Origin: Pseudomonadota bacterium
GTDB lineage: Bacteria > Myxococcota_A > UBA796 > CAJQPC01
Length of the DNA: 64,000 nt
Assembly: GCA_024228935.1 (NCBI GenBank)
Contig: JAAESX010000318.1
Coordinates: forward strand, 1-64,000
Direction: 5' to 3'
The notes under the pieces are model-generated. The model was not told where the DNA came from. It made no database searches and was given only the letters and a program-made list of their open reading frames with translations. Below are positions 18,268-26,684 of the stretch, piece by piece. Position 1 is the stretch's first letter; every line of letters begins with the position of its first letter. A program made the position numbers and the translations under genes.

Positions 18268-18284
18268 CTGAGCGGCCTGCTCAG
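18268..18284. terminator. Possible hairpin between convergent genes
   Basis: CTGAGC and GCTCAG form a 6-bp stem around a 5-base loop. It lies between the end of the GspC-like gene (18244) and the stop codon of the leftward lectin lipoprotein. No T-run follows on either strand. A perfect 12-bp palindrome, CTCGAGCTCGAG, lies just upstream at 18252-18263. Confidence 0.3.
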
Positions 18285-19402
18285 TTCAGCTCGCAGATGA
18301 AGTGCTGGACCTCGTCGCAGTCCTCGTCGTTCCACAGGCTGTACTTGTCGTCCCACAGCTCCATGCAGTCCTCGCCCCACCAGTTGTTGGGCTCGTCGTC
18401 GGCCCAGCGCGTGTACGTCGACGAGCTGCCGTCCTCCCAGGCCCACACGCCCTCGTCGTCCCGGTCGTTGTAGCCGGTCCACCAGCCTGCGAGGTTGTAG
18501 GCGATGAGCATGTTCTCGACCCAGCTGTCCTCGGTCGAGTCGTCGATCGTGATGAGGTGGTAGCCGTAGTACGCGCAGGCGTCGCGGGCGGTCGTCCACT
18601 CGAGGCTGTACGCGCCGCAGAACATGTACGGGTCGTCGTCGCTCGACCACTCCATGTCGCAGGGGCAGGTGCTGCCGTCGTCGACCACGCCCGAGCAGTC
18701 GTCGTCCAGCCCGTTGCAGCCGTCCGCCGCCCCGGGGTTCGTGCCGAAGGCGTCGTCGTCGCAGTCGCCGTCGCTCTCCGACGCCGCGTCGGGCTTGTCG
18801 CAGGCCGTGATGGGGCTGTCGGAAGCGCCGTAGCCGTCGCCGTCATCGTCCTGGTACCAGGTCGGCGCGTCCACGGCGTGGTCGTCGATGGCGCCGTCGC
18901 AGTCGTCGTCCACCCCGTTGCAGTACTCGTCGGCGTCGGGGTAGACGCCCGGCTCGGTGTCGTCGCAGTCGCCCAGGAGCGCGGTCATCCCGTCCGGGGC
19001 GTCACAGGCGTAGGTCGCGTCCCCGACGCCGTACTCGTCGCCGTCCTCGTCCACGTACCAGGGGCTGGCATCGACGCCGTCCTCGTCGGTCACGCCGTCG
19101 CAGTCGTCGTCAGCGCCGTTGCAGGACTCCTCGGCGCCGGGGTGGGCGTCGGGATCGGTGTCGTCGCAGTCGGTCGCGTCCGGCACCCGGTTGGGCGGCG
19201 CCGTGCAGACGTTCTGGGTCGTGGCGGGATCGCCGTAGCCGTCGCCGTCGGCGTCCAGGGACCAGTCCAGCCCGTCGACGGGGGACTCGTCGACCTTGCC
19301 GTCGCAGTCGTCGTCGATGTCGTTGCAGATCTCCACGTCGCCGCACTCGCCCGACTCGGGACGGACAGTGAGCTCGGGCAGGCATGCGAGGAGCAGGAAC
19401 AC
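18281..19402 (-). CDS. MopE-type repeat lipoprotein with C-terminal C-type lectin domain
   Basis: The 373-residue protein has a short lipobox leader (MFLLLAC) and four or more acidic repeats (CNGxDDDCDG, DxDGDGYG) in residues 20-240. From about residue 250 there is a complete C-type lectin-like domain: WTTARDACAYYGYHLITIDD, an Ala-Trp-Glu-Asp-Gly strand, ADDEPNNWWGEDC with the calcium-coordinating Glu-Pro-Asn triplet, and WNDEDCDEVQHFICEL with the matching Trp-Asn-Asp and final Cys. In animal lectins EPN plus WND marks mannose-type specificity; applying that here is inference. It is likely a cell-surface sugar-binding lipoprotein. Confidence 0.85.
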   Translation of the reverse strand: MFLLLACLPELTVRPESGECGDVEICNDIDDDCDGKVDESPVDGLDWSLDADGDGYGDPATTQNVCTAPPNRVPDATDCDDTDPDAHPGAEESCNGADDDCDGVTDEDGVDASPWYVDEDGDEYGVGDATYACDAPDGMTALLGDCDDTEPGVYPDADEYCNGVDDDCDGAIDDHAVDAPTWYQDDDGDGYGASDSPITACDKPDAASESDGDCDDDAFGTNPGAADGCNGLDDDCSGVVDDGSTCPCDMEWSSDDDPYMFCGAYSLEWTTARDACAYYGYHLITIDDSTEDSWVENMLIAYNLAGWWTGYNDRDDEGVWAWEDGSSSTYTRWADDEPNNWWGEDCMELWDDKYSLWNDEDCDEVQHFICELN

Positions 19403-19441
19403 GGCTGGAAGATATCCGTATCCTCAGTCGATGGAGAGTGG

Positions 19442-19807
19442 ATGCCGCTGACCCCCGCCGCGAAGAAGCGTGCGCTCGCCGCCGAGGCGGTCGCGTTGGC
19501 CGAGCAGAAGGCGGTCTGGCGCGAGCGGCTCGAGGCCCTGAAGGCGCTGGTCGTGCCGCCGTTGTCGAACGCCGAGCTGTCCGTGGGGGTCGGCCTCTCC
19601 GCGCCGCCACCAGGACAGAACGGGGTCAGCGCCGTGGCTCGCTTCGTGAGCGAGTCCCCGCGGAATCGGCGCGCCCGGCCGGACACCGCCACCCGCTCGC
19701 TCATCGAGCTCCTGTTCGCTGGCGATCTGTTCCTGGGCGTCCAGGCCGCCGCCACCCCCGGGGCGCGGAGGCCGGTCATCGTCTGCGAGACCCAGGACCT
19801 GCCCTGA
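19442..19807 (+). CDS. Small unknown protein upstream of the AKR-kinase-phosphatase gene
   Basis: The open frame of 121 codons starts at an ATG preceded by GGAGAG. The first 45 residues (MPLTPAAKKRALAAEAVALA onward) look like a charged helix, possibly coiled coil. The later part is Arg/Pro-rich and then LIELLFAGDLFLG. I do not recognise it, and because the neighbouring gene is frameshifted the C-terminal half may itself be out of frame. It ends 21 bases before the next start and may be cotranscribed with it. Confidence 0.45.
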   Translation: MPLTPAAKKRALAAEAVALAEQKAVWRERLEALKALVVPPLSNAELSVGVGLSAPPPGQNGVSAVARFVSESPRNRRARPDTATRSLIELLFAGDLFLGVQAAATPGARRPVIVCETQDLP

Positions 19808-19828
19808 CTCGGCGCCGATGTCGAGGTC

Positions 19829-21535
19829 ATGGACGGTCGGGGAAATCGGGTCGCGCGAAACGAGGACTGGGACGAGGCCGGCTGGGACCTGTTCGACGAG
19901 CCGGCCGAGAGCGTCATCCACCGGCCCCCACTCGTCGGCCAGGTGGTTCCCGGCGTCGGCCTGGGGTGCATGCGGCTGTCGACCGTCTCGGACCGGGACG
20001 ACGCACGGTCGACCGCCCTCATCCATGAGGCGCTGGACCTGGGCGTGCGCCTGTTCGACACGGCCGACTCGTACTGCCTGGACGCCGCTGAGGCCGGCCA
20101 CAACGAGCGCTTGCTCTCGGCGGCGCTGGAGAGCTGGTCCGGCGACCGGGACCGGGTGGTCGTCGCGAGCAAGGTCGGGCTCATCCGTCCTGGGGGTGCT
20201 GGCTCCCCGATGGGCGCCCGGAGCGCCTGCTGGCCGCGGGGCGTGAGGCAGTGGCTCGGGGGCACTCGCCCAGCTCCTCGAAGAGGGCACGGTCGGGGCC
20301 ATCGGCGTGTGCAACGTCGACGTCGAACAGCTCGAGCGGGCACGGGCCGTCTGTGCGGTGTCCGCCGTGCAGTGCGCCCTGTCGCGATGGGACGTCAACG
20401 CGATGCCCGTGGTCGAGCGCTGCCGCGAGCTGGACATCCCGTTCATCGCCCACAGTCCGTTCGGCGGGCATCGCAAGGCGGCGAAGAACCTCGGTGGCAG
20501 CTCGGCCGCCGAGGCGCTCGCGTACCTTGCCGGGCTCGGCGTGTACGCCATCCCAGGCTGCACACGGTCCGAGACGCTCCAGGACTGTGTGGGGTCGGGG
20601 GACGAGGTGCGGCTCATCATCGGCTCGCCGGCGTCGGGCAAGACCTCGCGGGTCGATGCGCTGGTGGACCGCGGCTACGTCCGCCTGAACCGGGACGAGC
20701 GCGGCGGCTCGCTGGCTGACCTGCTCAAGCCTCTGGACGAGGCGCTCACCGGCGGTCAGCGTCAGGTGGTGATGGACAACACCTACCCGACGCGAGCGGG
20801 TCGCAAGGCTGTGCTCGACGTCGCCGCCCGCCACGGTGTGCCTGTCAACGTGACCCGGATCGAGATTCCCCAGGAAGAGGCGCCGTACAACGCGCCAAGC
20901 GGATGCTCGAGCGCCAGGGTCGGCTGCTGTCCCCCGACGAGATCAAGGCGGTGAGCCGCACCGAGCCGAACCTGTTCCCACCCCGCGCGGTCTTCGCGTT
21001 CGGGCAGCGCGATGAGGCTCCTTCGCTGGACGAGGGCTTCAAGACCCTGGAACGGGTGGAGTTCTCTCGCCGGGACGAGGGCTTCACCAACCGCGGCATC
21101 ATCTGCGACCTGGATGGGACGGTCCGGACGAGCAGGCCGGCGCCCTTCCCGCGGCGGCCCGAGGAGATCCGCATCCTGCCGAACCGGAGCGAGACGCTGA
21201 AGCGCTACGCGGCGGACGGCTGGCTCCTGCTCGGAGTCACCAACCAGGCCGGCGTGGCGATGGGCATGCTGTCCGAACTGGACGTCATCGACTGCATCAC
21301 CCGCACGGTCGAGCTGCTCGATGTCGAGATGGACGTCCGCTACTGCCCGCACCGGGCCGGCGGCACACACTGTTGGTGCCGGAAGCCGATGCCGGGGCTC
21401 GGCGTCCAGCTCATCCGGGAGTACCAGCTGGACCGCGCGCAGTGCATCTTCGTCGGGGACCGCAAGAGCGACGGCGAGTTCGCTCGCAACGTGGGCTTCC
21501 AGTACCAGGTTCAGGCGGACTTCTTCGGCGCTTGA
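19829..21535 (+). pseudogene. Aldo/keto reductase - P-loop kinase - HAD phosphatase fusion, frameshifted
   Basis: The first frame gives an aldo/keto reductase start (GVGLGCMRLS, EALDLGVRLFDTADSY, VVVASKVGL). Near 20,190 the reading moves to another frame (WLPDGRPERLLAAG) and near 20,270 to a third (VGAIGVCNVDVEQL, IPFIAHSPFGGHRKAAKNLG, IPGCTRSETL). The 20,190-20,270 stretch also lacks part of the usual barrel. The third frame continues without a break into a P-loop kinase domain (LIIGSPASGKTS, QVVMDNTYP), so reductase and kinase are truly fused. A one-base loss near 20,895 leads to a HAD domain (IICDLDGTVRTS, VTNQAG, IFVGDRKSDGEFA), as in HisB or polynucleotide 3'-phosphatases. Kinase plus phosphatase in this order recalls T4 Pnkp. 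The fusion would be about 580-600 residues if repaired. Confidence 0.7.
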
Positions 21536-22362
21536 CGCAGTCTGTGGCGGACCAGGACGCTCAGTGCGTCGCCCGCCAGGATGGTGGCCGAGCCCAGCAG
21601 GACGAAGAACAGGAGCTCGTCGTACCGGGCCGCCGCGCGGGCCTCTTGCAGGTACCAGCCGAGGGAGACGAACCCGAGCATCCCGAGCACCGTCGCCTCT
21701 CGCACGGCCGACTCCCAGCGGACGAAGACGAACAAGATCAGTCGGTTGAGTGTCTGTGGGACCAGCGCCAGCGTCAGGACCTGGGTCCGACCGGCCCCCA
21801 GTCCCTGGAGCGCCCGGCCGGCGCGGGGCTCGGCGTCTTCGAGCACCTCGGCGCCGAGCCGACCCAGGATGCCGGCGTTGTGGAGGGCCAGCGCCAGCAC
21901 CGCGGGGAGGATGCCCAGGCCCAGCACGGTGAGCAGGAGGAACGCCCAGATGTACTCGGGGATGGCCCGTAGGAAGAGGAGCCCCGCCCGGATGGCGAGG
22001 CGGACGGCCTTGGGCACCCCGCGAGGCCGACTGGCGGCCAGGGGAGCGAAGAACGTGGCGAGCGCGACGGCCAGAACCGTGGCGAGCACCGAGCAGGCGA
22101 GCGTCCCTCCGATGGCTGCGACGCCGGCCTCGGTCAGCAGGTCCGACACCCAGGACAGGACCGTGCCGTCACCGGAGCGCAGCGGCCAGGGCTGGATTTC
22201 GGTCAAGAATCGCGCGAGGTTTCGGCCGCTTCGCTCGCTCCACACCGTGCCGATGTCGAGGCTCAGCCAGCTCGCCACGCACGCGAGCGCCGCCACGAGG
22301 CCGCTGATCTGGAGCAGAGTCGCGCGGGGACGGGCCGCCCGGAGCTCGGCGACGCGGCTCAT
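21511..22362 (-). CDS. ABC transporter permease, PhnE type (second permease)
   Basis: The 283-residue membrane protein starts MSRVAELRAARPRATLLQIS, has about six hydrophobic segments and the permease signature region around LHNAGILGRLGAEVLEDAEP, as in phosphonate-type (PhnE) importers. It ends RLRQAPKKSA. Its ATG overlaps the stop of the first permease, and its 3' end overlaps the convergent HAD gene by 25 bases. It should pair with the first permease as a heterodimer. Confidence 0.82.
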   Translation of the reverse strand: MSRVAELRAARPRATLLQISGLVAALACVASWLSLDIGTVWSERSGRNLARFLTEIQPWPLRSGDGTVLSWVSDLLTEAGVAAIGGTLACSVLATVLAVALATFFAPLAASRPRGVPKAVRLAIRAGLLFLRAIPEYIWAFLLLTVLGLGILPAVLALALHNAGILGRLGAEVLEDAEPRAGRALQGLGAGRTQVLTLALVPQTLNRLILFVFVRWESAVREATVLGMLGFVSLGWYLQEARAAARYDELLFFVLLGSATILAGDALSVLVRHRLRQAPKKSA

Positions 22363-23024
22363 CGGACCACCAGGCGGCGACGGACAGCCCCGCTCCAGAG
22401 CTCGGCGGCGGTCACCAGCGCGAAGAGCGCGTACAGATGGAGCCAGACCTCGCCCCAGCGCAGGTTGTCCGCTCCCTGCAGGACCAGGAGTCCGAGCGTC
22501 GGGAAGCCGAAGAAGCCCAGGACTGCGGCACTCCGCAGCGCACACTCGAAGCGGTACAGCGTGTAGGCGACCAGCTGAGGCGCCACCTGTGCGATCGTTC
22601 CGAGGACGAAAGCCTGAACGGTTCCAGCTCCTTGTCCGATGAGCGCGTCCTCGGTCGGGCGCGGAGCCTCGTCGATCAGCTCGCCGTACACCTTGGCCAG
22701 CGTCCCGGTGTAGGGGATGGCGATGGCGATGACCGCGGCCATCTCGGAGACGCCGAGCGCGGCCAGGAAGAGGATGGCCCACACGAGCTCATGGACCGAC
22801 CGCATGGCGGCGGCGAGGGTCCGTGCGGGCACGCTCCAGGGCCCCGACAGACGGGTCGAGGCCGCCAGCCCCAGCGGGAGCCCGGCGAGGATCGACGCCG
22901 TGATGCCCGCCGTCGCCAGCCGCACGGTCTGCAGCGCCGCCTCGAGCGTGATGGGCAGCAGCGCGGTGCCGTCCGGCGCGAACCAGGCGGGGGACAGGGC
23001 GGCCGCCAGGAACTCCAGGATCAC
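22359..23024 (-). CDS. ABC transporter permease, PhnE type (first permease)
   Basis: A GTG start at 23024 overlaps the ATPase stop (GTGA) and gives a 221-residue permease, VILEFLAAALSPAWFAPDGT onward. It has several membrane segments and the EAA-like loop IPYTGTLAKVYGELIDEAPR. Two short PhnE-like permeases encoded side by side match phosphonate/phosphite/selenate-type importers. Confidence 0.82.
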   Translation of the reverse strand: MILEFLAAALSPAWFAPDGTALLPITLEAALQTVRLATAGITASILAGLPLGLAASTRLSGPWSVPARTLAAAMRSVHELVWAILFLAALGVSEMAAVIAIAIPYTGTLAKVYGELIDEAPRPTEDALIGQGAGTVQAFVLGTIAQVAPQLVAYTLYRFECALRSAAVLGFFGFPTLGLLVLQGADNLRWGEVWLHLYALFALVTAAELWSGAVRRRLVVR

Positions 23025-23737
23025 AGGGCGTACAGTCCGGCGAGCTCGTGCGCATCCGGCCGTCCGTCGAAGACAATACGCCCCTCGCGCATCCCGATGA
23101 CCCGCGGGAACAGCTCGCACGCCAGCTCCACGCGATGCAGCGAGACCACGACGGGGATGCGGTGCTCGCGGCCCAAGGCCAGCAGCAGCTCGAGGACCTC
23201 GCGTCCCCGGGTGGGGTCGACCGCTGAGATCGGCTCGTCCGCCAGCAGGACGCCGGGCTCCTGGTACAGCGCTCGGGCGATGGCGACGCGTTGCGCCTCT
23301 CCGCCCGAGAGGCTGTCGACGCGCTGGTAGAGCTTGTCCTCAATGCCTACGGAGTCGAGCAGCGCGTGCACCCGCTCGGTCTCCTCGTCGGACGGAAGGA
23401 ACACGGACTTCAGCGAGCCGAGCGTGGACTGCCGACCCGCTGCGCCCATCAGGACGTTCTGCAGGGCGCTCAGGTTCGGGACCAGGGCCAGGTCCTGGTG
23501 GATGAACCCCACGCGGCTCCGCAGCTTCCGCGTGGGCACGGCGGGCTGGCCATCGATGGCCAGCGCTCCCGAGGACGGCCTCTCCGCCAAGGCGAGGACG
23601 CGCAGCAGCGTGGTCTTGCCGGCGCCGCTGGGCCCGACCAGGGCGACGCACTCCTCGGGCCCGATGGACAGCAGCACGTTGGACAGCGCGGTCTGTGCCG
23701 CGAACCGAACCGACACCTGGGAGAGCTGGAACCTCAC
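23021..23737 (-). CDS. ABC transporter ATPase, PhnC type
   Basis: The GTG start at 23737 overlaps the stop of the binding-protein gene (GTGA) and gives a 238-residue ATPase. Walker A is GPSGAGKTT, the Q loop is FIHQDLALVPNLSALQNVLM, the signature is LSGGEAQRVAIARAL, Walker B is VLLADEP, and the switch His is in VVSLHRVE. The Q-loop region is close to PhnC. It energises import through the two permeases downstream. Confidence 0.88.
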   Translation of the reverse strand: MRFQLSQVSVRFAAQTALSNVLLSIGPEECVALVGPSGAGKTTLLRVLALAERPSSGALAIDGQPAVPTRKLRSRVGFIHQDLALVPNLSALQNVLMGAAGRQSTLGSLKSVFLPSDEETERVHALLDSVGIEDKLYQRVDSLSGGEAQRVAIARALYQEPGVLLADEPISAVDPTRGREVLELLLALGREHRIPVVVSLHRVELACELFPRVIGMREGRIVFDGRPDAHELAGLYAL

Positions 23738-24579
23738 CTCAGCATGCCGAGGTCGCGGGCCACGCCCTCGATCCGGGCGAAGTCCTGGTCCTGTGCCGTG
23801 ATGAGTGCGCTCCGAGAGAAGGCCGCCAACAGCGCCGGGTCGTCGATCGCGATGAGCGCCGCCTGGAGCCGGTCGGTGAAGCCGGGGCCGAACCGTGTCT
23901 CCAGGTCCGGGTGGGCCGTGAAGTTGTAGTCGGCGTAGACCGGTGTCTTCCAGACCACGTGCGCCTTGGCCGTGTCGATGGTCCCGTCCGCGACCAGCCT
24001 GTCCCAGGTCGTGTAGGAGAGCGCCCCCGCCTGGACCTGCCCGGCTTCGACCAGCTTGGCGGTCTTGTCGTGGGCCCCCGAGAAGCCGTAGGTCTGGGCG
24101 AAGAACTCGTCCGGCCCCTTGCCCGTCGACTCGCGGATGAAGTGCTCGGGCATCAGCCGGCCGCTGGTGCTCGACGGGCTGCCGAAGGTGAACGACAGGT
24201 CCGCGAGCGCGGTCGGGAACTCCTCGGAGAGTTCGAGGCCCGTCTCGGCGTTGGCGATGAAGTAGCTGAAGTACTCGGGATCCTCGGCCCCCTGGACGAT
24301 GGCGTGGGCCCCGTCCACGGCCGCTCGCGCTTGGACGCCGGTGAGGCCGCCGAACCAGGCGAGCTGCACGTCGCCGTTCTTGAACATCTCGACCGACGCC
24401 GAGTAGTCGGCGGCCGGGACGTACTCGACCTGGACTCCCAGCGCGGTGGACAGGTGTTCGGCGACCGGGTCGTACTTCTGCTGGAGCAGCGTGGTGTCGT
24501 GGTCCGGGATGGCGGAGAACGACAGGACGGGGGAGGCTTCGGGGGGCTCGCCCGTGCATGCGAGGAGGAGGACGAGCAT
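23734..24579 (-). CDS. Periplasmic binding lipoprotein of a putative selenate-type ABC importer
   Basis: The 281-residue protein begins MLVLLLAC (lipobox). FSAIPDHDTTLLQQKYDPVA, VEMFKNGDVQLAWFGGLTGV and TFGSPSSTSGRLMPEHFIRE are characteristic of the PhnD-like subgroup that NCBI names putative selenate ABC transporter substrate-binding protein. Substrate assignment in that group rests on gene context, and no selenium gene is visible here, so phosphonate, phosphite or another oxyanion remain possible. Its ATG overlaps the stop of a tiny upstream gene, and all five genes are coupled. Confidence 0.82.
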   Translation of the reverse strand: MLVLLLACTGEPPEASPVLSFSAIPDHDTTLLQQKYDPVAEHLSTALGVQVEYVPAADYSASVEMFKNGDVQLAWFGGLTGVQARAAVDGAHAIVQGAEDPEYFSYFIANAETGLELSEEFPTALADLSFTFGSPSSTSGRLMPEHFIRESTGKGPDEFFAQTYGFSGAHDKTAKLVEAGQVQAGALSYTTWDRLVADGTIDTAKAHVVWKTPVYADYNFTAHPDLETRFGPGFTDRLQAALIAIDDPALLAAFSRSALITAQDQDFARIEGVARDLGMLR

Positions 24580-24764
24580 CAGAAACCCCAGGTGAAGTCG
24601 GTTGCTTCGCGCAGGGCGTCTCCGTCAGGGACGTCGACGTACGTGGTCGAGATGTGCACCACCTCGGCGCCGATCGAGAGCGGCGGCAGGGGGTTCACGA
24701 AGCCGTACAGGCTCACGTCCGGCAGGTCTGCGGCGTGCGTGGCCGCGATCAACAACGGGGTCAT
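24579..24764 (-). CDS. Tiny secreted protein or outer-membrane-protein remnant heading the importer operon
   Basis: The 61-codon gene has a leader-like start (MTPLLIAATHAADLPDVSLY) preceded by GGAGCAAC and ends in ...FTWGF, a terminal Phe typical of outer-membrane beta barrels. At this length it cannot be a barrel. It is either a small secreted peptide or, since many genes in the window lack their centre, the joined ends of a longer porin. It overlaps the binding-protein gene (ATGA). Confidence 0.45.
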   Translation of the reverse strand: MTPLLIAATHAADLPDVSLYGFVNPLPPLSIGAEVVHISTTYVDVPDGDALREATDFTWGF

Positions 24765-24884
24765 GTTGCTCCAAGGCCGCTACCGCGACCTGGAGATCAG
24801 GCGCAGCTCAGCCGAAGACGACCCGAAGCCAGGACACGCCGGGCGCCGGGCCCAGTCAGATGTGGGGGATCATCAGGACACGTC
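24765..24884. other. Spacer without recognised gene
   Basis: These 120 bases lie between the importer operon and the end of the M2 peptidase gene. They should hold the importer promoter, reading leftward, but I see no convincing -35/-10 pair or operator. Confidence 0.4.
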
Positions 24885-26684
24885 TCAGGGAAGGTCCGGC
24901 AGGGTGTGCGCCCGGCCTTCGTTTTCGGTCTGGAGCCACTCCATGAGCGGCTCGAAGTAGTCTAGCATGGGGGTCGCGGTCAGATCCTCGCCCGTCGACT
25001 CGATCAACAGCTCGTGCCAGTCGCGGGTGGCTCCCGGCTCGAGGATGGACTTCAGGAAGTCGCCGGTCTCGGTCGAGCCCCAGTAGTTCGTGGCGCGCGG
25101 GTCCTGGTGCAGGATGTTCCGTGCGACATGCGTGTGCAGCTGCATCAGGATCACGCTCGACAGGGCGTAGTCGTAGTACTGTGCGGGGTCGTTGTTGATG
25201 TGGGTCTTGGTGAGCGCGTCAGCCCACTCCTCGCCGCGATCCGTAGGAGGCGTGATGCCCTGGTACTCAAGCTTGTACGCCCACCATCGCGCGTTGAGTT
25301 CGTCCTCGGACAGGGGCTCTGCGTACAGATCGTGCTCGAAGTTGCTCATCACGCCGGCGGCGAACGGAAGGAACACGATCATGTCGAGCGCCTCGGCCAG
25401 AAGGAGCTCGTTCGGGTCCGGCTCGGCGCCCTGTGGGATCAGGCCCCGGCTCTCGAGGAACGGGGTCTGCATCGCCGCCAGACCCATCTGGGATCCGACC
25501 GCTTCGTGGAACGCACGGTTCGCGCCAGAGCGAAGACCAACGGGCACGTTCGGGTTCGCGTAGCTCAGGTAGTAGTAGATGTGGCCGAGCTCGTGCATGG
25601 TCGTGCCGTACCAGCCGGCGTCGGGCTCCACCGACATCAGGCAGCGCACGTCGTGGTCCATGTCCATGTGCCAGGCGCTGGCGTGGGTGTTCTTCTTCCA
25701 GTCGGCGTCTGTCGGGGCCGGGTACAGCGAGGACTTCGTGTAGAAGGTCTCCGGCAGCGGCTCGAAGCCCATCGAGACGTAGAACGCCTCGGACTCGGTC
25801 ACGATCCACTCGGGGGACTTGTCGGCGAAGGCGGCGTCCAGGTCCTGGCCCTCGACCGTCACCATCGGCTTCCACGACTGGCCCCACCGGTTCGGCAGCC
25901 AGTGCGCCGGGAGCTGGTCGGGCACCGGCTCGCCATACTTCTCGGCCAGCTCGTAGCGGGCCCAGGTGTGCAGCTCGCGGTACAGTGGCCGGACCTCGCG
26001 GTTGAGCCGGTCCATCATCTCCAGCATCTCGGCCGACTCCATCTCGTAGCCGTCGACCTGGAAGGCGAAGTAGTCGGGGTAGCCCAGCTCCTGGACGGTC
26101 TCGTTGCGCAGGTCGCGCAGCTCCATCAGGCCGGGCTTCAGCTCGGGGCCGATGGCCTTGCTCGACTCCCAGACCGCCAGGCGGGCCGCGACGTCGGTCT
26201 CGTCCTCCAGCATCGAGTCGATCTGGTTCGGCGTGATCTCCTCGCCGTCGAGCTGGAACGCGTAGCCGTAGAGGGTCTCGGTCTGGGCGGCCTCGGCGGC
26301 GATCTTGCGGCTGACCAGCTCGGGCGCCGTCTGGGGGGCATAGGCGGCGCCGCGAAGGATGCCCTCGAGCTGCTTCTCGACGAGCGGGTCCAGGTCGGCC
26401 CGGTGCTCGAGGTGGCCGCGGGTGGTCTCGATGGTCTCGATCGAGCCGCTGTGCGCCGAGACGGCCTCCATGGCCGCGGTCACGCGCTCGGTCGCGGTCG
26501 GGTCTCCGGGCACGATCCGGGTGTTCGCGGCCCACTCCGCTTCGTTCGCCTCGAGGAAGAGAGGCTCGCCCACGGTGTTCCAGCTGTCGATGAACGCCTG
26601 GGCCGCCTCGTTGGGGGTGGCTTCGACGATGGCCTGGGCGGGGAGCTCGGACTTCGTGCAGGCAATGAGGTAGAAGAACGTCAT
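24885..26684 (-). CDS. Peptidase M2 (angiotensin-converting-enzyme-like) lipoprotein
   Basis: The 599-residue protein starts MTFFYLIACT, a lipobox leader. The zinc site is TTMHELGHIYYY (HExxH) followed by RAFHEAVGSQMG, whose Glu is the third ligand in M2 and related gluzincins. DYFAFQVDGYE, HWLPNRWGQSW and FYTKSSLYP upstream are also typical of the ACE fold. M2 enzymes are dipeptidyl carboxypeptidases; bacterial ones are usually envelope proteins. The ATG shares bases with the ATG of the divergent gene at 26683. Confidence 0.88.
   Translation of the reverse strand: MTFFYLIACTKSELPAQAIVEATPNEAAQAFIDSWNTVGEPLFLEANEAEWAANTRIVPGDPTATERVTAAMEAVSAHSGSIETIETTRGHLEHRADLDPLVEKQLEGILRGAAYAPQTAPELVSRKIAAEAAQTETLYGYAFQLDGEEITPNQIDSMLEDETDVAARLAVWESSKAIGPELKPGLMELRDLRNETVQELGYPDYFAFQVDGYEMESAEMLEMMDRLNREVRPLYRELHTWARYELAEKYGEPVPDQLPAHWLPNRWGQSWKPMVTVEGQDLDAAFADKSPEWIVTESEAFYVSMGFEPLPETFYTKSSLYPAPTDADWKKNTHASAWHMDMDHDVRCLMSVEPDAGWYGTTMHELGHIYYYLSYANPNVPVGLRSGANRAFHEAVGSQMGLAAMQTPFLESRGLIPQGAEPDPNELLLAEALDMIVFLPFAAGVMSNFEHDLYAEPLSEDELNARWWAYKLEYQGITPPTDRGEEWADALTKTHINNDPAQYYDYALSSVILMQLHTHVARNILHQDPRATNYWGSTETGDFLKSILEPGATRDWHELLIESTGEDLTATPMLDYFEPLMEWLQTENEGRAHTLPDLP

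Noticed and set aside
19424..20641. Minus-strand frame opposite the aldo/keto reductase fusion
   Set aside because: It has antisense composition, while the plus strand shows recognisable reductase, kinase and phosphatase motifs.
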